Made by a program: the position numbers and the translations under genes. Source: Clostridiales bacterium (GTDB taxonomy: Bacteria > Bacillota > Clostridia > Christensenellales > Borkfalkiaceae). From it: a stretch of 62,830 bases of DNA. The notes below the pieces were generated by a model. That model made no database searches. It had not been told where the DNA came from and worked only from the letters and a program-made list of their open reading frames with translations. The stretch spans positions 1 through 62,830 of the forward strand of contig SVIB01000008.1 of assembly GCA_015055505.1 (NCBI GenBank), written 5' to 3'. This document shows positions 18,622-27,719 of this stretch, piece after piece (position 1 is the stretch's first letter; every line of letters starts with the position of its first letter).

Positions 18622-20484
18622 TTATCTCTTTTTCAAGTAGATAAAGGAAAGCGCGGGCAATAAGACCTCAATAGAATTATCCTTATTGTTAGCGCATATT
18701 TTTTTAATTTTGTAAACCCTCTTTTTGTTTTCGCCTTGTCCTCCGTACTTAATCTTAGAGGAATTAAATACGACCTCGTATTCGCCATTGTCAACCCCAA
18801 GCCTATAATTATACCAACCACCGCTAAAATTGATTAATGCAACGAGTTTTTGACCGTTATATCTTCTTTCAAACGCAATAACGTTTCTATCGCTATCGTC
18901 AGCCGAAAGCCACTCAAATCCGTCCCAACCGTCGTCGTCACCGTAAAGACAAGGCTCGCTTAGATAGAAATTATTAAGTTCTTTAAAAAATACCGAGAGT
19001 TTATTGTGCTTTTCATAATCTTTTAAGAAAAACTCCAATCCCTCTTTATACGCCCATTCTTTAAACTGACCGAACTCCTGTCCCATAAACATAAGTTTCT
19101 TCCCAGGGTGTCCCATCATATAGCCCATAAACGCTCTTACGCCTGAAAACTTCTCTTCATACGAGCCGAACTGCTTATCCAAAAGAGATTTTTTGCCGTG
19201 TACGACCTCGTCGTGCGAAATAGGTAAAACGTAATGCTCCGAAAAGGCGTACATAAGCGAAAAGGTAAGTTTATTATGGTCGTATTTTCTATATAACGGA
19301 TCTAACTGAACGTATGAAAGAATATCGTTCATCCAACCCATATTCCATTTATAGTCAAATCCCAACCCACCGTCGGCTACCGGCTTAGTTATCATATTGT
19401 ATGAGGTAGATTCTTCAGCAATCATTATTGCTTGCGGGAAAAGAGAATGTACAGCCTCGTTTAATTTCTTTAAAAAGGCTATTGCCTCTAAATTTTTATT
19501 ATCGCCGTATTCGTTAGGAATCCACTCGCCCGGTTTTTTATCGTAATCAAGATAAAGCATTGACGCAACGGCGTCAACTCTAATACCGTCTATATGGAAT
19601 TTTTCAAAAAGGAAACACGCCGACGAAATTAAAAACGACTGCACTTCAGTTCTGCCGTAATCAAATCTTCTCGTACCCCACGTTGCGTGTTCTATTCTGT
19701 CCCAGCCGTGATTTTCGTAAAGGGGCGCGCCGTCAAACTCATAAAGTCCATGCTCGTCTTTTGGAAAATGCGCAGGCACCCAATCGAGTATTACGCCAAT
19801 ATTTTCTTTGTGGAAACAGTCGATAAGATACATTAAATCATTAGGCGTTCCAAGTCTTGACGTAACAGCAAAATAGCCCGTTACTTGATATCCCCACGAT
19901 CCGTCGAAAGGATATTCCGTTACAGGCATAAATTCTACGTAGTTATAACCGTTAGTTTTTACGTAAGGAACTAAAAGGTCTGCCAATTCCCTATAAGAAT
20001 AATAATCTCCGTTTTCTTTTTGCATAAAGGAAAGAAGATTGACCTCGTAAATATTAATCGGGCGGTTATGATGATTTACCGCGGTTTCTCTATTTTTAAG
20101 ATATTTTCCGTCAAGCCATTTATATCCGTCGATATCGTAAACTTTTGACGCCGTTTTCGGCGCAGTTTCCGCATGAAAGGCAAACGGGTCCGCTTTAAGC
20201 GTTACACCCTTTGAGGTTTTAACAGCATATTTATAGGCGTCAAACTGTTTAATTCCTTTAATAAAGAGTTCAAATACTCCGTTGCCTATATTTTCCATCA
20301 CGTTACTTTGTTCGTTCCACGAATTGAAATCTCCAACCACCGATACGCTTTCAGCCGAATTTGCCCAAACTCTAAAGGTTACGCCTTTATCTTTTCCGCG
20401 TTTTTCAAAGTGTGCGCCAAAATATTCGTATGCCTTAAAATTCGTACCTTGATGGAATAAATAATTAGCAACTGAATTATCCAT
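18622..20484 (-). CDS. glgB: 1,4-alpha-glucan branching enzyme
   Basis: GlgB cuts alpha-1,4 chains and rejoins them as alpha-1,6 branches. The 620-residue protein has an N-terminal CBM48 domain (GVTFRVWANSAESVSVVGDF, then NSWNEQSNVM) and a GH13 barrel with DWVPAHF, GIRVDAVASMLYLDY (nucleophile D), MIAEEST (acid/base E) and ISHDEVVHGK. A beta-sandwich C-domain follows. It is the first gene of the glycogen unit; its ATG follows GAGAGG and a consensus promoter lies 25 bases upstream. Overall length is typical of the short-N-terminus GlgB group. Confidence 0.98.
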   Translation of the reverse strand: MDNSVANYLFHQGTNFKAYEYFGAHFEKRGKDKGVTFRVWANSAESVSVVGDFNSWNEQSNVMENIGNGVFELFIKGIKQFDAYKYAVKTSKGVTLKADPFAFHAETAPKTASKVYDIDGYKWLDGKYLKNRETAVNHHNRPINIYEVNLLSFMQKENGDYYSYRELADLLVPYVKTNGYNYVEFMPVTEYPFDGSWGYQVTGYFAVTSRLGTPNDLMYLIDCFHKENIGVILDWVPAHFPKDEHGLYEFDGAPLYENHGWDRIEHATWGTRRFDYGRTEVQSFLISSACFLFEKFHIDGIRVDAVASMLYLDYDKKPGEWIPNEYGDNKNLEAIAFLKKLNEAVHSLFPQAIMIAEESTSYNMITKPVADGGLGFDYKWNMGWMNDILSYVQLDPLYRKYDHNKLTFSLMYAFSEHYVLPISHDEVVHGKKSLLDKQFGSYEEKFSGVRAFMGYMMGHPGKKLMFMGQEFGQFKEWAYKEGLEFFLKDYEKHNKLSVFFKELNNFYLSEPCLYGDDDGWDGFEWLSADDSDRNVIAFERRYNGQKLVALINFSGGWYNYRLGVDNGEYEVVFNSSKIKYGGQGENKKRVYKIKKICANNKDNSIEVLLPALSFIYLKKR

Positions 20485-20508
20485 AAATACCTCTCGTTTA
20501 ATAATTAT

Positions 20509-20537
20509 ATTATACTATATAATTATATATATTTCAA
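20509..20537 (-). promoter_or_regulatory. Promoter of the glg/DNA-repair unit
   Basis: On the minus strand TTGAAA (20532-20537), a 17-base AT-only-but-one spacer and TATAAT (20509-20514) precede glgB. It sits between the pgi terminator and the glgB ribosome binding site and is the only strong promoter match I found ahead of the nine genes glgB to tex. Confidence 0.8.
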
Positions 20538-20590
20538 TAGCAAATTTAAATTTTTGTTAATTTTTACTATATTTTGGTGAAAAATGTTCA

Positions 20591-20626
20591 AAAAAAAGGA
20601 TATGATCTCAAAAAACCATATCCTTT
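20591..20626 (-). terminator. Intrinsic terminator after pgi
   Basis: A 10-bp stem (AAAGGATATG/CATATCCTTT, 20595-20604 with 20617-20626) with a 12-base loop ends in a run of T on the minus strand. It starts seven bases after the pgi stop and closes the long sbcD-to-pgi gene run. Confidence 0.8.
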
Positions 20627-20632
20627 GTTTTC

Positions 20633-22069
20633 TTAGCAAATAAACTCAGCCTTTTTAGCGGGAGCAGAGTTAAGTTCTTCAGCCTTTTTCTCGTAACCCT
20701 TTCTGCCAAGAAGCGCGTAAGTTGCGTTCTTACCGTTTTCAACACCCGGTTGATTGTAAGTATCTACGCCGAGCATTTCGCCTTCAAATGCCGTTTGCAT
20801 TTCAAAATAATATAAAAGTTCGCCAATAGTAAACGCGTTAATTTCAGGAAGATATATCGTATGATTTAATCTTTCTTTAACCGTCAACGCATATTCGGTC
20901 GCCGACCTTTCGGCGCTTATAAGTTCGTTCATTGTGTGACCGCAAAGGAAATGAACGTCGGGAATATCTTCACAACCGTTAGAAATAACTACTTCTTCTC
21001 TATATTTATCTACTGCAAGAAAAGTAATAACCTTGTCAAACGGGCCTTCGGTGTAAAGTTGAACTTGACTGTGTTGATCGGTAACGCCAAGCGACTTAAC
21101 GGGAGTTTGACCTGCGTTTACTCTGTTTCCGTTTAAGTCAACTTCTTTGCCGAGCGACTCAGCCCAAAGTTGGCAGTACCAATCGGCAACGAATTTAAGT
21201 CCGTCAGCATAAGGCATCATAACGGAAACGTTCTTTCCTTTGTTTATTGCAATATATTGAAGGGCTGCATTTATAAGAGCGGGGTTTTTAACGAACGTTC
21301 CGTTCATACAAATCTTATCCATATACTGAGCGCCTGCAAGCATTTCGCCGATATCTATGCCAAGCACTGCTGCCGGTAAAAGTCCTACGGGGCAAAGTTC
21401 AGAGAATCTACCGCCAACTCCGTCGGGAATGTAAAAGGTTTTAAAATCTTCGGTTTTAGCGAGTTTTATGAGATTTCCTGCATTTGCGGAAGTAGTCGCG
21501 ATTATATGCTCTTTAGCCTTATCTCCAAGTTTTTGTTTTAAGAGATCGTAAATGATTAAATACTGCGTCATAGTTTCCGAAGTCGAACCGCTTTTAGTGA
21601 TTACGTTAAACACAGTTTCTTCAACGTTGATAACGTCTAAAAGGGCTTTCATTCTTTCAGGGTCTACGTTATCTTCAACGTAGAATTTAGGGCCTTTTCT
21701 TACTCTGCTTGGCAAATCGTTATAGTGAAGATGACAAAGCGCTTGGAATACCGCAATAGGACCTAACGCACTTCCGCCGATACCTAATACTACGAAATTC
21801 TTAGCCGTCTTTCTAATCTTTTTTGCCGTTGCGTTAATATCGGCAACGATTTCCGCTTGATTATACGGAAGTTCAGTCCAACCAAGCCAACCTTTACCTC
21901 TCGACTGCTTGATTTTATCAAGAGCCTCTAACGCTTTTCCCTTAACTTGATTAATTTCTTTAGTCGTAAAACCCTCGTTTTTACCGACGAATTCACTCAT
22001 CATGTTGTTATAATCAAGTCTTAACCTCATGGAATTTTTCCATTCTCTGTTTTGATAACGCTTTGCCAT
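20633..22069 (-). CDS. pgi: Glucose-6-phosphate isomerase
   Basis: Pgi interconverts glucose 6-phosphate and fructose 6-phosphate. The 478-residue protein carries the phosphosugar-binding motif VLGIGGSALGP, the VITKSGSTSETMTQY region, a GGRFSELCPVGLLPAA segment and HSQVQLYTEGPFDKVITFL, all typical of Firmicutes Pgi. It is the last gene of the long minus-strand run, 10 bases after a TIM-barrel epimerase-like gene, and is followed by a terminator. Its position next to, but transcriptionally apart from, the glycogen unit puts the hexose-phosphate branch point beside the storage pathway. Confidence 0.97.
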   Translation of the reverse strand: MAKRYQNREWKNSMRLRLDYNNMMSEFVGKNEGFTTKEINQVKGKALEALDKIKQSRGKGWLGWTELPYNQAEIVADINATAKKIRKTAKNFVVLGIGGSALGPIAVFQALCHLHYNDLPSRVRKGPKFYVEDNVDPERMKALLDVINVEETVFNVITKSGSTSETMTQYLIIYDLLKQKLGDKAKEHIIATTSANAGNLIKLAKTEDFKTFYIPDGVGGRFSELCPVGLLPAAVLGIDIGEMLAGAQYMDKICMNGTFVKNPALINAALQYIAINKGKNVSVMMPYADGLKFVADWYCQLWAESLGKEVDLNGNRVNAGQTPVKSLGVTDQHSQVQLYTEGPFDKVITFLAVDKYREEVVISNGCEDIPDVHFLCGHTMNELISAERSATEYALTVKERLNHTIYLPEINAFTIGELLYYFEMQTAFEGEMLGVDTYNQPGVENGKNATYALLGRKGYEKKAEELNSAPAKKAEFIC

Positions 22070-22079
22070 ATTAGCCTCC

Positions 22080-22871
22080 TTAAAAATATTTATATCTTAA
22101 TTCTTTTAAAAATTCAAGCGATTTCGTTATTTCGCTATCGTCACCGAAATCGTCTTTATAAACTTCAATAATCATACTGCCGTCAAAACCTTCGCCCGAC
22201 AGTAATTTAAACAGTTCGTCAAAATTGAAAACACCGTATCCCGGCAACCTAATTTTTCCGTCGCTACTTACGTCGCTTAAATGCACCGTCTTTATTCTAT
22301 CCGCCATTTCGTACAAATAATCTTTATAATCATAGCCCGAAATTCTTGCTTGCTTTAAGTCTAAAGTTGCGCATAAATTAGGCGCGTATTTTAATACGCC
22401 TTTAAAATAACTTGGTTTATTATAAAGCGCCCACGGAACGTTTTCAAGACAAATACGAATGTCGTAATTACTTGCAAAATCACAGATTTTTTCTAACTTT
22501 TTGCCATTTATTTCAAAATCGTCGTAGTTGCCGTTTTTCTTGATTCTTGCGCGCCCGTGCATAGTGTAAAATTTTGCGCCGAGCATCTTACCGATTGATA
22601 AAACTCCGCCAAAACTTTTATTAGCGTCTAAAAGCGCTCTATCAAACGAAGAGAAAAGTTCGGTTTCGTAATTCATCGTTACTGCGTGCATTGAATGTAC
22701 TTTTAAGTCGCCTTTATTTTTTAAAAGCACCTTACCGTACTCCTCAGTATACTCTGACGGACACTCCAAAAACACCTCGCACGTTTCTCCGCCCAAGCCT
22801 TTAATTTCGGCTATTGACTGCTCGTTGTATTTTCGCAAGAAAAAGGTTGCGGTCGATACACCTATATCCAT
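22080..22871 (-). CDS. TIM-barrel sugar-phosphate isomerase/epimerase-like protein (AP endonuclease 2 fold)
   Basis: The 263-residue protein matches the broad xylose-isomerase-like/AP-endonuclease family 2 superfamily. The eight beta-alpha units include candidate metal ligands in ICLENVPW, LCATLDLKQA, TVHLSDVS and SMIIEVYKDDF, that is E, D, H and E placed at the ends of strands as in metal-dependent sugar isomerases. This superfamily contains both sugar epimerases and endonuclease IV, and the sequence is too diverged from Nfo for me to call it a nuclease. It is wedged between clpC (7 bases) and pgi (10 bases), which weakly favours a sugar-phosphate role. Confidence 0.7.
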   Translation of the reverse strand: MDIGVSTATFFLRKYNEQSIAEIKGLGGETCEVFLECPSEYTEEYGKVLLKNKGDLKVHSMHAVTMNYETELFSSFDRALLDANKSFGGVLSIGKMLGAKFYTMHGRARIKKNGNYDDFEINGKKLEKICDFASNYDIRICLENVPWALYNKPSYFKGVLKYAPNLCATLDLKQARISGYDYKDYLYEMADRIKTVHLSDVSSDGKIRLPGYGVFNFDELFKLLSGEGFDGSMIIEVYKDDFGDDSEITKSLEFLKELRYKYF

Positions 22872-22878
22872 CGTATTC

Positions 22879-25323
22879 TCACTTCTTTATATAATTAATT
22901 CTTCCGTTATCGGCATAAACCGTTATGCTGTCGCCTGCTGAAATTCTACCCGAAATTATCTCTTCCGAAAGTAAATCTTCAATTCGTCTTTGTATAGCGC
23001 GCTTTAGCGGTCTTGCTCCGTATACTTCATCATAGCCGTCCTCGATAACTACGTCCGCAGCCGACGCCGCGATTTTTAGTTCGATATCGTTTTCGGCAAG
23101 TCTTTTAACGAGTTTATCCAATAAAATATCGGCAATTTTTCCGCAATCTTCTTTCGATAAACTCTTAAATACTATAATATCGTCTAATCTATTTAAAAAT
23201 TCGGGACTAAACTTACGCTTTAACGCCTCGTAAATTCTATCCCTCATATCGTCTTCTTCCTCTTCCTCGGTTGCAAAGCCGAAAGACGGTTTTTGACTTG
23301 CAAGGTTTGCGCCTACGTTTGACGTCAATATTATTATCGTGTTTTTAAAATTGATTAGTTTTCCTTTATTGTCAGTAAGTCTGCCCTCGTCTAAAATTTG
23401 TAGCATTAAATTAAAGATTTCAGGATTAGCCTTTTCAATCTCGTCAAATAAAACAACCGAATACGGCTTTCTCCTTACCTTATCGCTCAACACCCCCGCC
23501 TCGTCGTAACCAACGAGTCCCGGTGGGGCGCCTATAAGTTTAGACACCGAACTTTTATCCATATATTCGCTCATATCAATACGGATTAAACTGTTATCGT
23601 CGCCAAAAACGACGTTTGCAATGGCTTTTGAAAGTTCGGTTTTACCAACGCCCGTAGGTCCTACGAAGATAAAAGAGCCGATAGGTCTATTGGGGTCTTT
23701 AATGCTTGCCCTTGCTCTTTTTATCGCTTTAGACACTGCTATTACGGCGCTGTCTTGTCCTATTACCCTATCCCTTAAATCGTCCTCTAACGCAAGCAGT
23801 TTTTCACTTTCGCTTACACTTAGTTTAGTGAGAGGTATTTTAGTCCATTCCGAAATTACTTCGGCAACGTCGTCCTCGCCGATTGAAGGAATTTTCGCGC
23901 TTCTCGATTCTAAAATCTTACGCTCAATTTCGTCCAATTCGTCTTTGATTTTGTTTATTTTTTCGGTAAGTTGTCTTGCAACGTCAAACTCGCCGATACT
24001 AACGTGATAATCTTTTTGATTGCTTAAACTTCTTAATTGACTCTTCTTTTCGGAGACGTCGGTCGGCGTGAAACGGTAACGGAGTTTTGCTTTTGCCGCA
24101 GCCTCGTCGATAAGGTCTATTGCTTTGTCGGGCAAATTCCTATCGGTAATATACCTATCCGAAAGATTTACCGCCGATTTTATTGCCTCGTCGGTAATAA
24201 TAACGTTATGGTGAGCCTCGTATTTATCTTTTAGTCCTTTTAATATCAAAATGGCGCTTTCGGTATCGGGAGCGTCTACCGTAATAGGCTGAAATCTCCT
24301 TTCCATTGCGGAGTCGGGCTCGATATATTTTCTATACTCGTCTATAGTGGTTGCGCCAATCGTTTGAATTTCACCTCTTGCAAGCATAGGTTTTAGCATT
24401 TCGGCTAAGTCCATATTGCTCTCACCTGTACTGCCCGCGCCCATAATATTGTGAATTTCATCAATAAATAGGATTATATTCCCCTGCTTTACAACGTAAT
24501 CTATAGCCTCTTGAAAACGTTCTTCAAACTCGCCTCTGTATTTTGTTCCTGCAAGCATACCCGAAAGATTTAATGAAAAGATAATCTTATCGCTTAAAGT
24601 ATCGGGAACTCTTCCCATAGCAATTTCAACTGCAAGCCCTTCAACGACCGCGCTTTTACCAACCCCCGGTTCGCCAATTAATACGGGACTGTTTTTAGTT
24701 CTTCTTGACAAAGACTGAATTATTCTTTCAATCTCTTTATTTCTGCCGATAACGGGATCTAACTTGCCGTCTCTTGCCTTTTTAGTCAAGTCAAAACCGA
24801 ATTTATTTAACGGATTGTCTTCAGCAAGACCTTCGCTTTTTTCCGCGGTTACGTCTTCGTAGACGTTTTCAGCCTCTTCGCTTTTGTATCCCCTTGAAAG
24901 GTTATATACTTTTTCGGCAAGTTCAGCCGTAATTCCGTCGTAATCAATCCCCATTTTTCTCAAAACGTTTGTTGCCTTACAGTCCTTTTTTTGCAAAATT
25001 GCAAGTAAAATATGCTCGGTTGAGATAAACCCGACGTGTGAACTGTCCGCAATTTCTTCGGCGTCGCTTATAACGCTTTTTGCTCTCGGCGTGAAATCGC
25101 CGAGAGTGGAATTTCTATTAAACGTATCCTTTAAAAACGAGGAATAATTTTTTAAATTAACCCCGAATTTTTCAAGACATTTGCACGCTTCACAGTTTGG
25201 AAGAGTTAAAAGTCCGTAAAGGAGTTGCTCAGTTCCAACGTAGTTAAGTTTACACCGCTGTGAAAGTACTTTGGAGTTTTTTATGGCTTGATAAACGCCG
25301 TCTGTAAATTTTATATTATCCAT
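22879..25323 (-). CDS. clpC: ClpC-type AAA+ unfoldase, ATP-binding subunit of Clp protease
   Basis: ClpC unfolds substrates and feeds them to ClpP. The 814-residue protein has two N-terminal Clp repeats (residues about 5-145), a first AAA+ module with GEPGVGKSAVVEGLA and IILFIDEIHNIMGAG, a short middle domain with a UVR-like coiled coil (about 395-460) and a second AAA+ module with GPTGVGKTELSKA. The middle domain is far shorter than in ClpB, which argues for ClpC. The open frame extends ten codons further to a TTG at 25353, but that start has no ribosome binding site; I chose the ATG at 25323 (MDNIKFTDGVYQAI). No CtsR-type operator, CIRCE element or mcsAB genes are present nearby, unlike the Bacillus locus. 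Confidence 0.92.
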   Translation of the reverse strand: MDNIKFTDGVYQAIKNSKVLSQRCKLNYVGTEQLLYGLLTLPNCEACKCLEKFGVNLKNYSSFLKDTFNRNSTLGDFTPRAKSVISDAEEIADSSHVGFISTEHILLAILQKKDCKATNVLRKMGIDYDGITAELAEKVYNLSRGYKSEEAENVYEDVTAEKSEGLAEDNPLNKFGFDLTKKARDGKLDPVIGRNKEIERIIQSLSRRTKNSPVLIGEPGVGKSAVVEGLAVEIAMGRVPDTLSDKIIFSLNLSGMLAGTKYRGEFEERFQEAIDYVVKQGNIILFIDEIHNIMGAGSTGESNMDLAEMLKPMLARGEIQTIGATTIDEYRKYIEPDSAMERRFQPITVDAPDTESAILILKGLKDKYEAHHNVIITDEAIKSAVNLSDRYITDRNLPDKAIDLIDEAAAKAKLRYRFTPTDVSEKKSQLRSLSNQKDYHVSIGEFDVARQLTEKINKIKDELDEIERKILESRSAKIPSIGEDDVAEVISEWTKIPLTKLSVSESEKLLALEDDLRDRVIGQDSAVIAVSKAIKRARASIKDPNRPIGSFIFVGPTGVGKTELSKAIANVVFGDDNSLIRIDMSEYMDKSSVSKLIGAPPGLVGYDEAGVLSDKVRRKPYSVVLFDEIEKANPEIFNLMLQILDEGRLTDNKGKLINFKNTIIILTSNVGANLASQKPSFGFATEEEEEDDMRDRIYEALKRKFSPEFLNRLDDIIVFKSLSKEDCGKIADILLDKLVKRLAENDIELKIAASAADVVIEDGYDEVYGARPLKRAIQRRIEDLLSEEIISGRISAGDSITVYADNGRINYIKK

Positions 25324-25370
25324 AACGAGATTATAAGTCCTACACAAAAGCAAAAATGCTTAACAAATTA

Positions 25371-26252
25371 TTAAATAAGTTCCTTTAAATATTCTTTAAG
25401 TTTATCTCCAAGTTCTTCGTCACGAAGTCCGTATTCGATATTAGCCTTTAAATATCCAAGTCTGTCGCCCATATCGTATCTCGTGCCTTTAAACACGTAC
25501 GCTAAAGCACCGTTTTTGCTTGCCTCAATATCTAAAGCGTCGGTAAACTGGTATTCTCCGTTTGCGCCCGCTTTTAAGTCCCTTATAATGTTAAATATGT
25601 CGGGAGAACATACGTATCTGCCGAGGGGGGCTAAATCGCTCTTTGCCTCTTCTTTTTTGGGCTTTTCGGTTACTTTAACCATATTGTATACGTCGTCTTC
25701 TAAAACTTTATCAAATTCAACCGCAGCGTATTTAGTTACCGCGTCAAATCCAACTCTCTTACATCCTAAAACCGTCTTTCCGTATTTTTCATAAACGTCG
25801 ATAAGTTGTCCGGTTACAGGTCTTTCGGCGTTATACATTACGTCGTCGCCAAAAAGCACGGCAAACGGCTCGCCGTTTACGAACTCTTCAGCAAGAGCAA
25901 CCGCGCTAGCCGTTCCGTTTTGAACTTCTTGAATAACACATTTAATATTTGCCATATTGGTAGGATACTGAACTTCCTTCAAAAAGTCCAATTTACCCTT
26001 ACTTTCAAGCATTGATTCAAGTTCTTCAGCCTTTTCAAAATGGCTTTCAAGAATTTCTTTTTTGTATCCTACGATAAACAAAATATCGGTAATACCGCTG
26101 TTTACAACCTCTTCAGCAATAATTTGAAGTGCCGGCTTGTTTAAAATAGGAAGCATTGGCTTTGGTACTGCTTTCGTGAAAGGTAAAAATCTCGTGCCGT
26201 AACCGGCTACTGGAATAACTGCTTTTCTTACTTTTTGCATTTTGTAATCCAT
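25371..26252 (-). CDS. galU: UTP-glucose-1-phosphate uridylyltransferase
   Basis: GalU makes UDP-glucose, the donor for cell-wall and lipid glycosylation. The 293-residue protein begins MDYKMQKVRKAVIPVAGYGT and continues RFLPFTKAVPKPMLPI, the nucleotide-binding signature. Further family motifs are VVNSGITDILFIVGYKK, FAVLFGDDVMYN, VTEKPKKEEA and the C-terminal ALDIEASKNGALAYVFKG. An internal ATG five codons in is a possible alternative start. It competes with GlgC for glucose 1-phosphate. It follows rpiB by nine bases and precedes clpC by 47. Confidence 0.96.
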   Translation of the reverse strand: MDYKMQKVRKAVIPVAGYGTRFLPFTKAVPKPMLPILNKPALQIIAEEVVNSGITDILFIVGYKKEILESHFEKAEELESMLESKGKLDFLKEVQYPTNMANIKCVIQEVQNGTASAVALAEEFVNGEPFAVLFGDDVMYNAERPVTGQLIDVYEKYGKTVLGCKRVGFDAVTKYAAVEFDKVLEDDVYNMVKVTEKPKKEEAKSDLAPLGRYVCSPDIFNIIRDLKAGANGEYQFTDALDIEASKNGALAYVFKGTRYDMGDRLGYLKANIEYGLRDEELGDKLKEYLKELI

Positions 26253-26261
26253 CCTTAAAAT

Positions 26262-26711
26262 TTATTTTGAATATTTCTTTTCAACTTCAGTAATTTTGTC
26301 AATTCTCGCTTGGTGTCTACCGCCCTCGAATTCAGTAGTTAAAAAGGCTTTTACTATGTCAAGCATAAGTCCCGAACCTATAACTCTTTCCCCAAACGCT
26401 ATTACGTTTGCGTTATTGTGCTGACGGGTTGCCTTTGCCGAAAACACGTCGTGACAGTGCGCACAGCGAATTCCCGTAACTTTATTTGCAACGATACTCA
26501 TACCGATACCCGTTCCGCAAATTAAAATGCCTCTGTCGTATCCTCCGAACGCTACTGCCTCGGCAACCTTTTCTCCATACTCTGCGTAATTACAGGAATC
26601 GGCAGTATACGTACCGAAATCGGTATATTCATATCCGTTTTCTTGCAAAAACTTTATAAGCGTTGGTTTTAAATTAATTCCTGCATGGTCGCATCCAATT
26701 GCAATTTTCAT
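26262..26711 (-). CDS. rpiB: Ribose-5-phosphate isomerase B
   Basis: RpiB interconverts ribose 5-phosphate and ribulose 5-phosphate in the non-oxidative pentose phosphate pathway. The 149-residue protein has the typical start MKIAIGCDHAGINLKPTLI, the GILICGTGIGMSIVANKV segment with the catalytic cysteine region, and RCAHCHDVFSAKATRQHNNA with the conserved HN pair. LacA/LacB-type galactose-6-phosphate isomerases are related, but a single-copy gene with this motif set is best called RpiB. It lies nine bases after the sua5 gene. Confidence 0.96.
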   Translation of the reverse strand: MKIAIGCDHAGINLKPTLIKFLQENGYEYTDFGTYTADSCNYAEYGEKVAEAVAFGGYDRGILICGTGIGMSIVANKVTGIRCAHCHDVFSAKATRQHNNANVIAFGERVIGSGLMLDIVKAFLTTEFEGGRHQARIDKITEVEKKYSK

Positions 26712-26720
26712 AATCTCTCC

Positions 26721-27716
26721 TTAAAATCTTAAACACGCTTTCGTTAGTCTATTCATAATTCCAACGTCAACGTCGCTACCCGTATCAACGTCAAAGGCTA
26801 TTAATAAATCGCACACCTTTTCCGCCTCGTGTAACATATCGTATAAATTAAATGCTATTTCAGTCGCGTTTTTACCGAGTTTTAATTTATTTCCCGATAA
26901 AAAGCTTGCAATACCGTCGTCGCACATAAAATAGACTCTTAAACCGTTTTTTACGCTTTCGTCGTATAACTTTTGAGCCTTTTCAATTTCTTTTCTTCTA
27001 AAAAGAGCCGTTTGACACTTAGGTGTATAATGTTGATATTTCATTCCCGGTGCGCGCACTTTATCAGTCGGCTTATTGTTAGAATATTCGCATTTTCCAA
27101 CGACTTTCTTTATCATTTCAGCGGTAACTAAACCGCTCCTTAATATAATTGGAGTATCAGTCGTAACGTCTAAAACGGTACTTTCAATACCTCCGTCACA
27201 TTTGCCCCCGTCCAAAATGAGCGGAATTTTACCTTTTAAATCCTCGTAAACGTGCATTGCTGTAACGGGGCTCGTATGCTTTGACGCATTTGCGGACGGT
27301 GCGGCTATCGGCACGTCAACCGCCTTTAAAAACTCACTTGCTCCGCTATGAGATGGAATTCTAATTCCCACCGTACCAAGACCGCAAGTTGCAACGGGAC
27401 TAATTACGCCCCTACTTTTATACACCATTGTCAGCGGACCCGAACTAAACGCCTCTCTAAGTTTATAAACGTAGTCATGTTCAACCTCGACCAATTTATC
27501 AACGTCGTAATCTTTATGTACGTGAACTATTAAAGGATTGTCCTGAGGTCTGCCTTTTGCCTCGAAAATCTTTTTAACGGTTTGGTCTTTAAACGCTATT
27601 CCGCCAAGACCGTAAACAGTTTCGGTAGGAAAGGCAACGACTTCTCCGTCTAAAATGTAATTCCTTGCAATTTCTAAGGATTTATCGTTAATTTTTAAAA
27701 GTTTTGTGTCTATCAT
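26721..27716 (-). CDS. sua5: L-threonylcarbamoyladenylate synthase, Sua5 type
   Basis: Sua5/TsaC makes threonylcarbamoyl-AMP, the first step of the universal t6A37 modification of ANN-decoding tRNAs. The 331-residue protein has the YrdC domain with VAFPTETVYGLGGIA, KGRPQDNPLIVHV and SGPLTMVY, followed by the extra C-terminal Sua5 domain (about 210-331), including PGMKYQHYTP. The two-domain length distinguishes Sua5 from the short TsaC. It follows dnaB by three bases. RpiB directly downstream of this family is a common Firmicutes arrangement. Confidence 0.95.
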   Translation of the reverse strand: MIDTKLLKINDKSLEIARNYILDGEVVAFPTETVYGLGGIAFKDQTVKKIFEAKGRPQDNPLIVHVHKDYDVDKLVEVEHDYVYKLREAFSSGPLTMVYKSRGVISPVATCGLGTVGIRIPSHSGASEFLKAVDVPIAAPSANASKHTSPVTAMHVYEDLKGKIPLILDGGKCDGGIESTVLDVTTDTPIILRSGLVTAEMIKKVVGKCEYSNNKPTDKVRAPGMKYQHYTPKCQTALFRRKEIEKAQKLYDESVKNGLRVYFMCDDGIASFLSGNKLKLGKNATEIAFNLYDMLHEAEKVCDLLIAFDVDTGSDVDVGIMNRLTKACLRF

Positions 27717-27719
27717 ATT

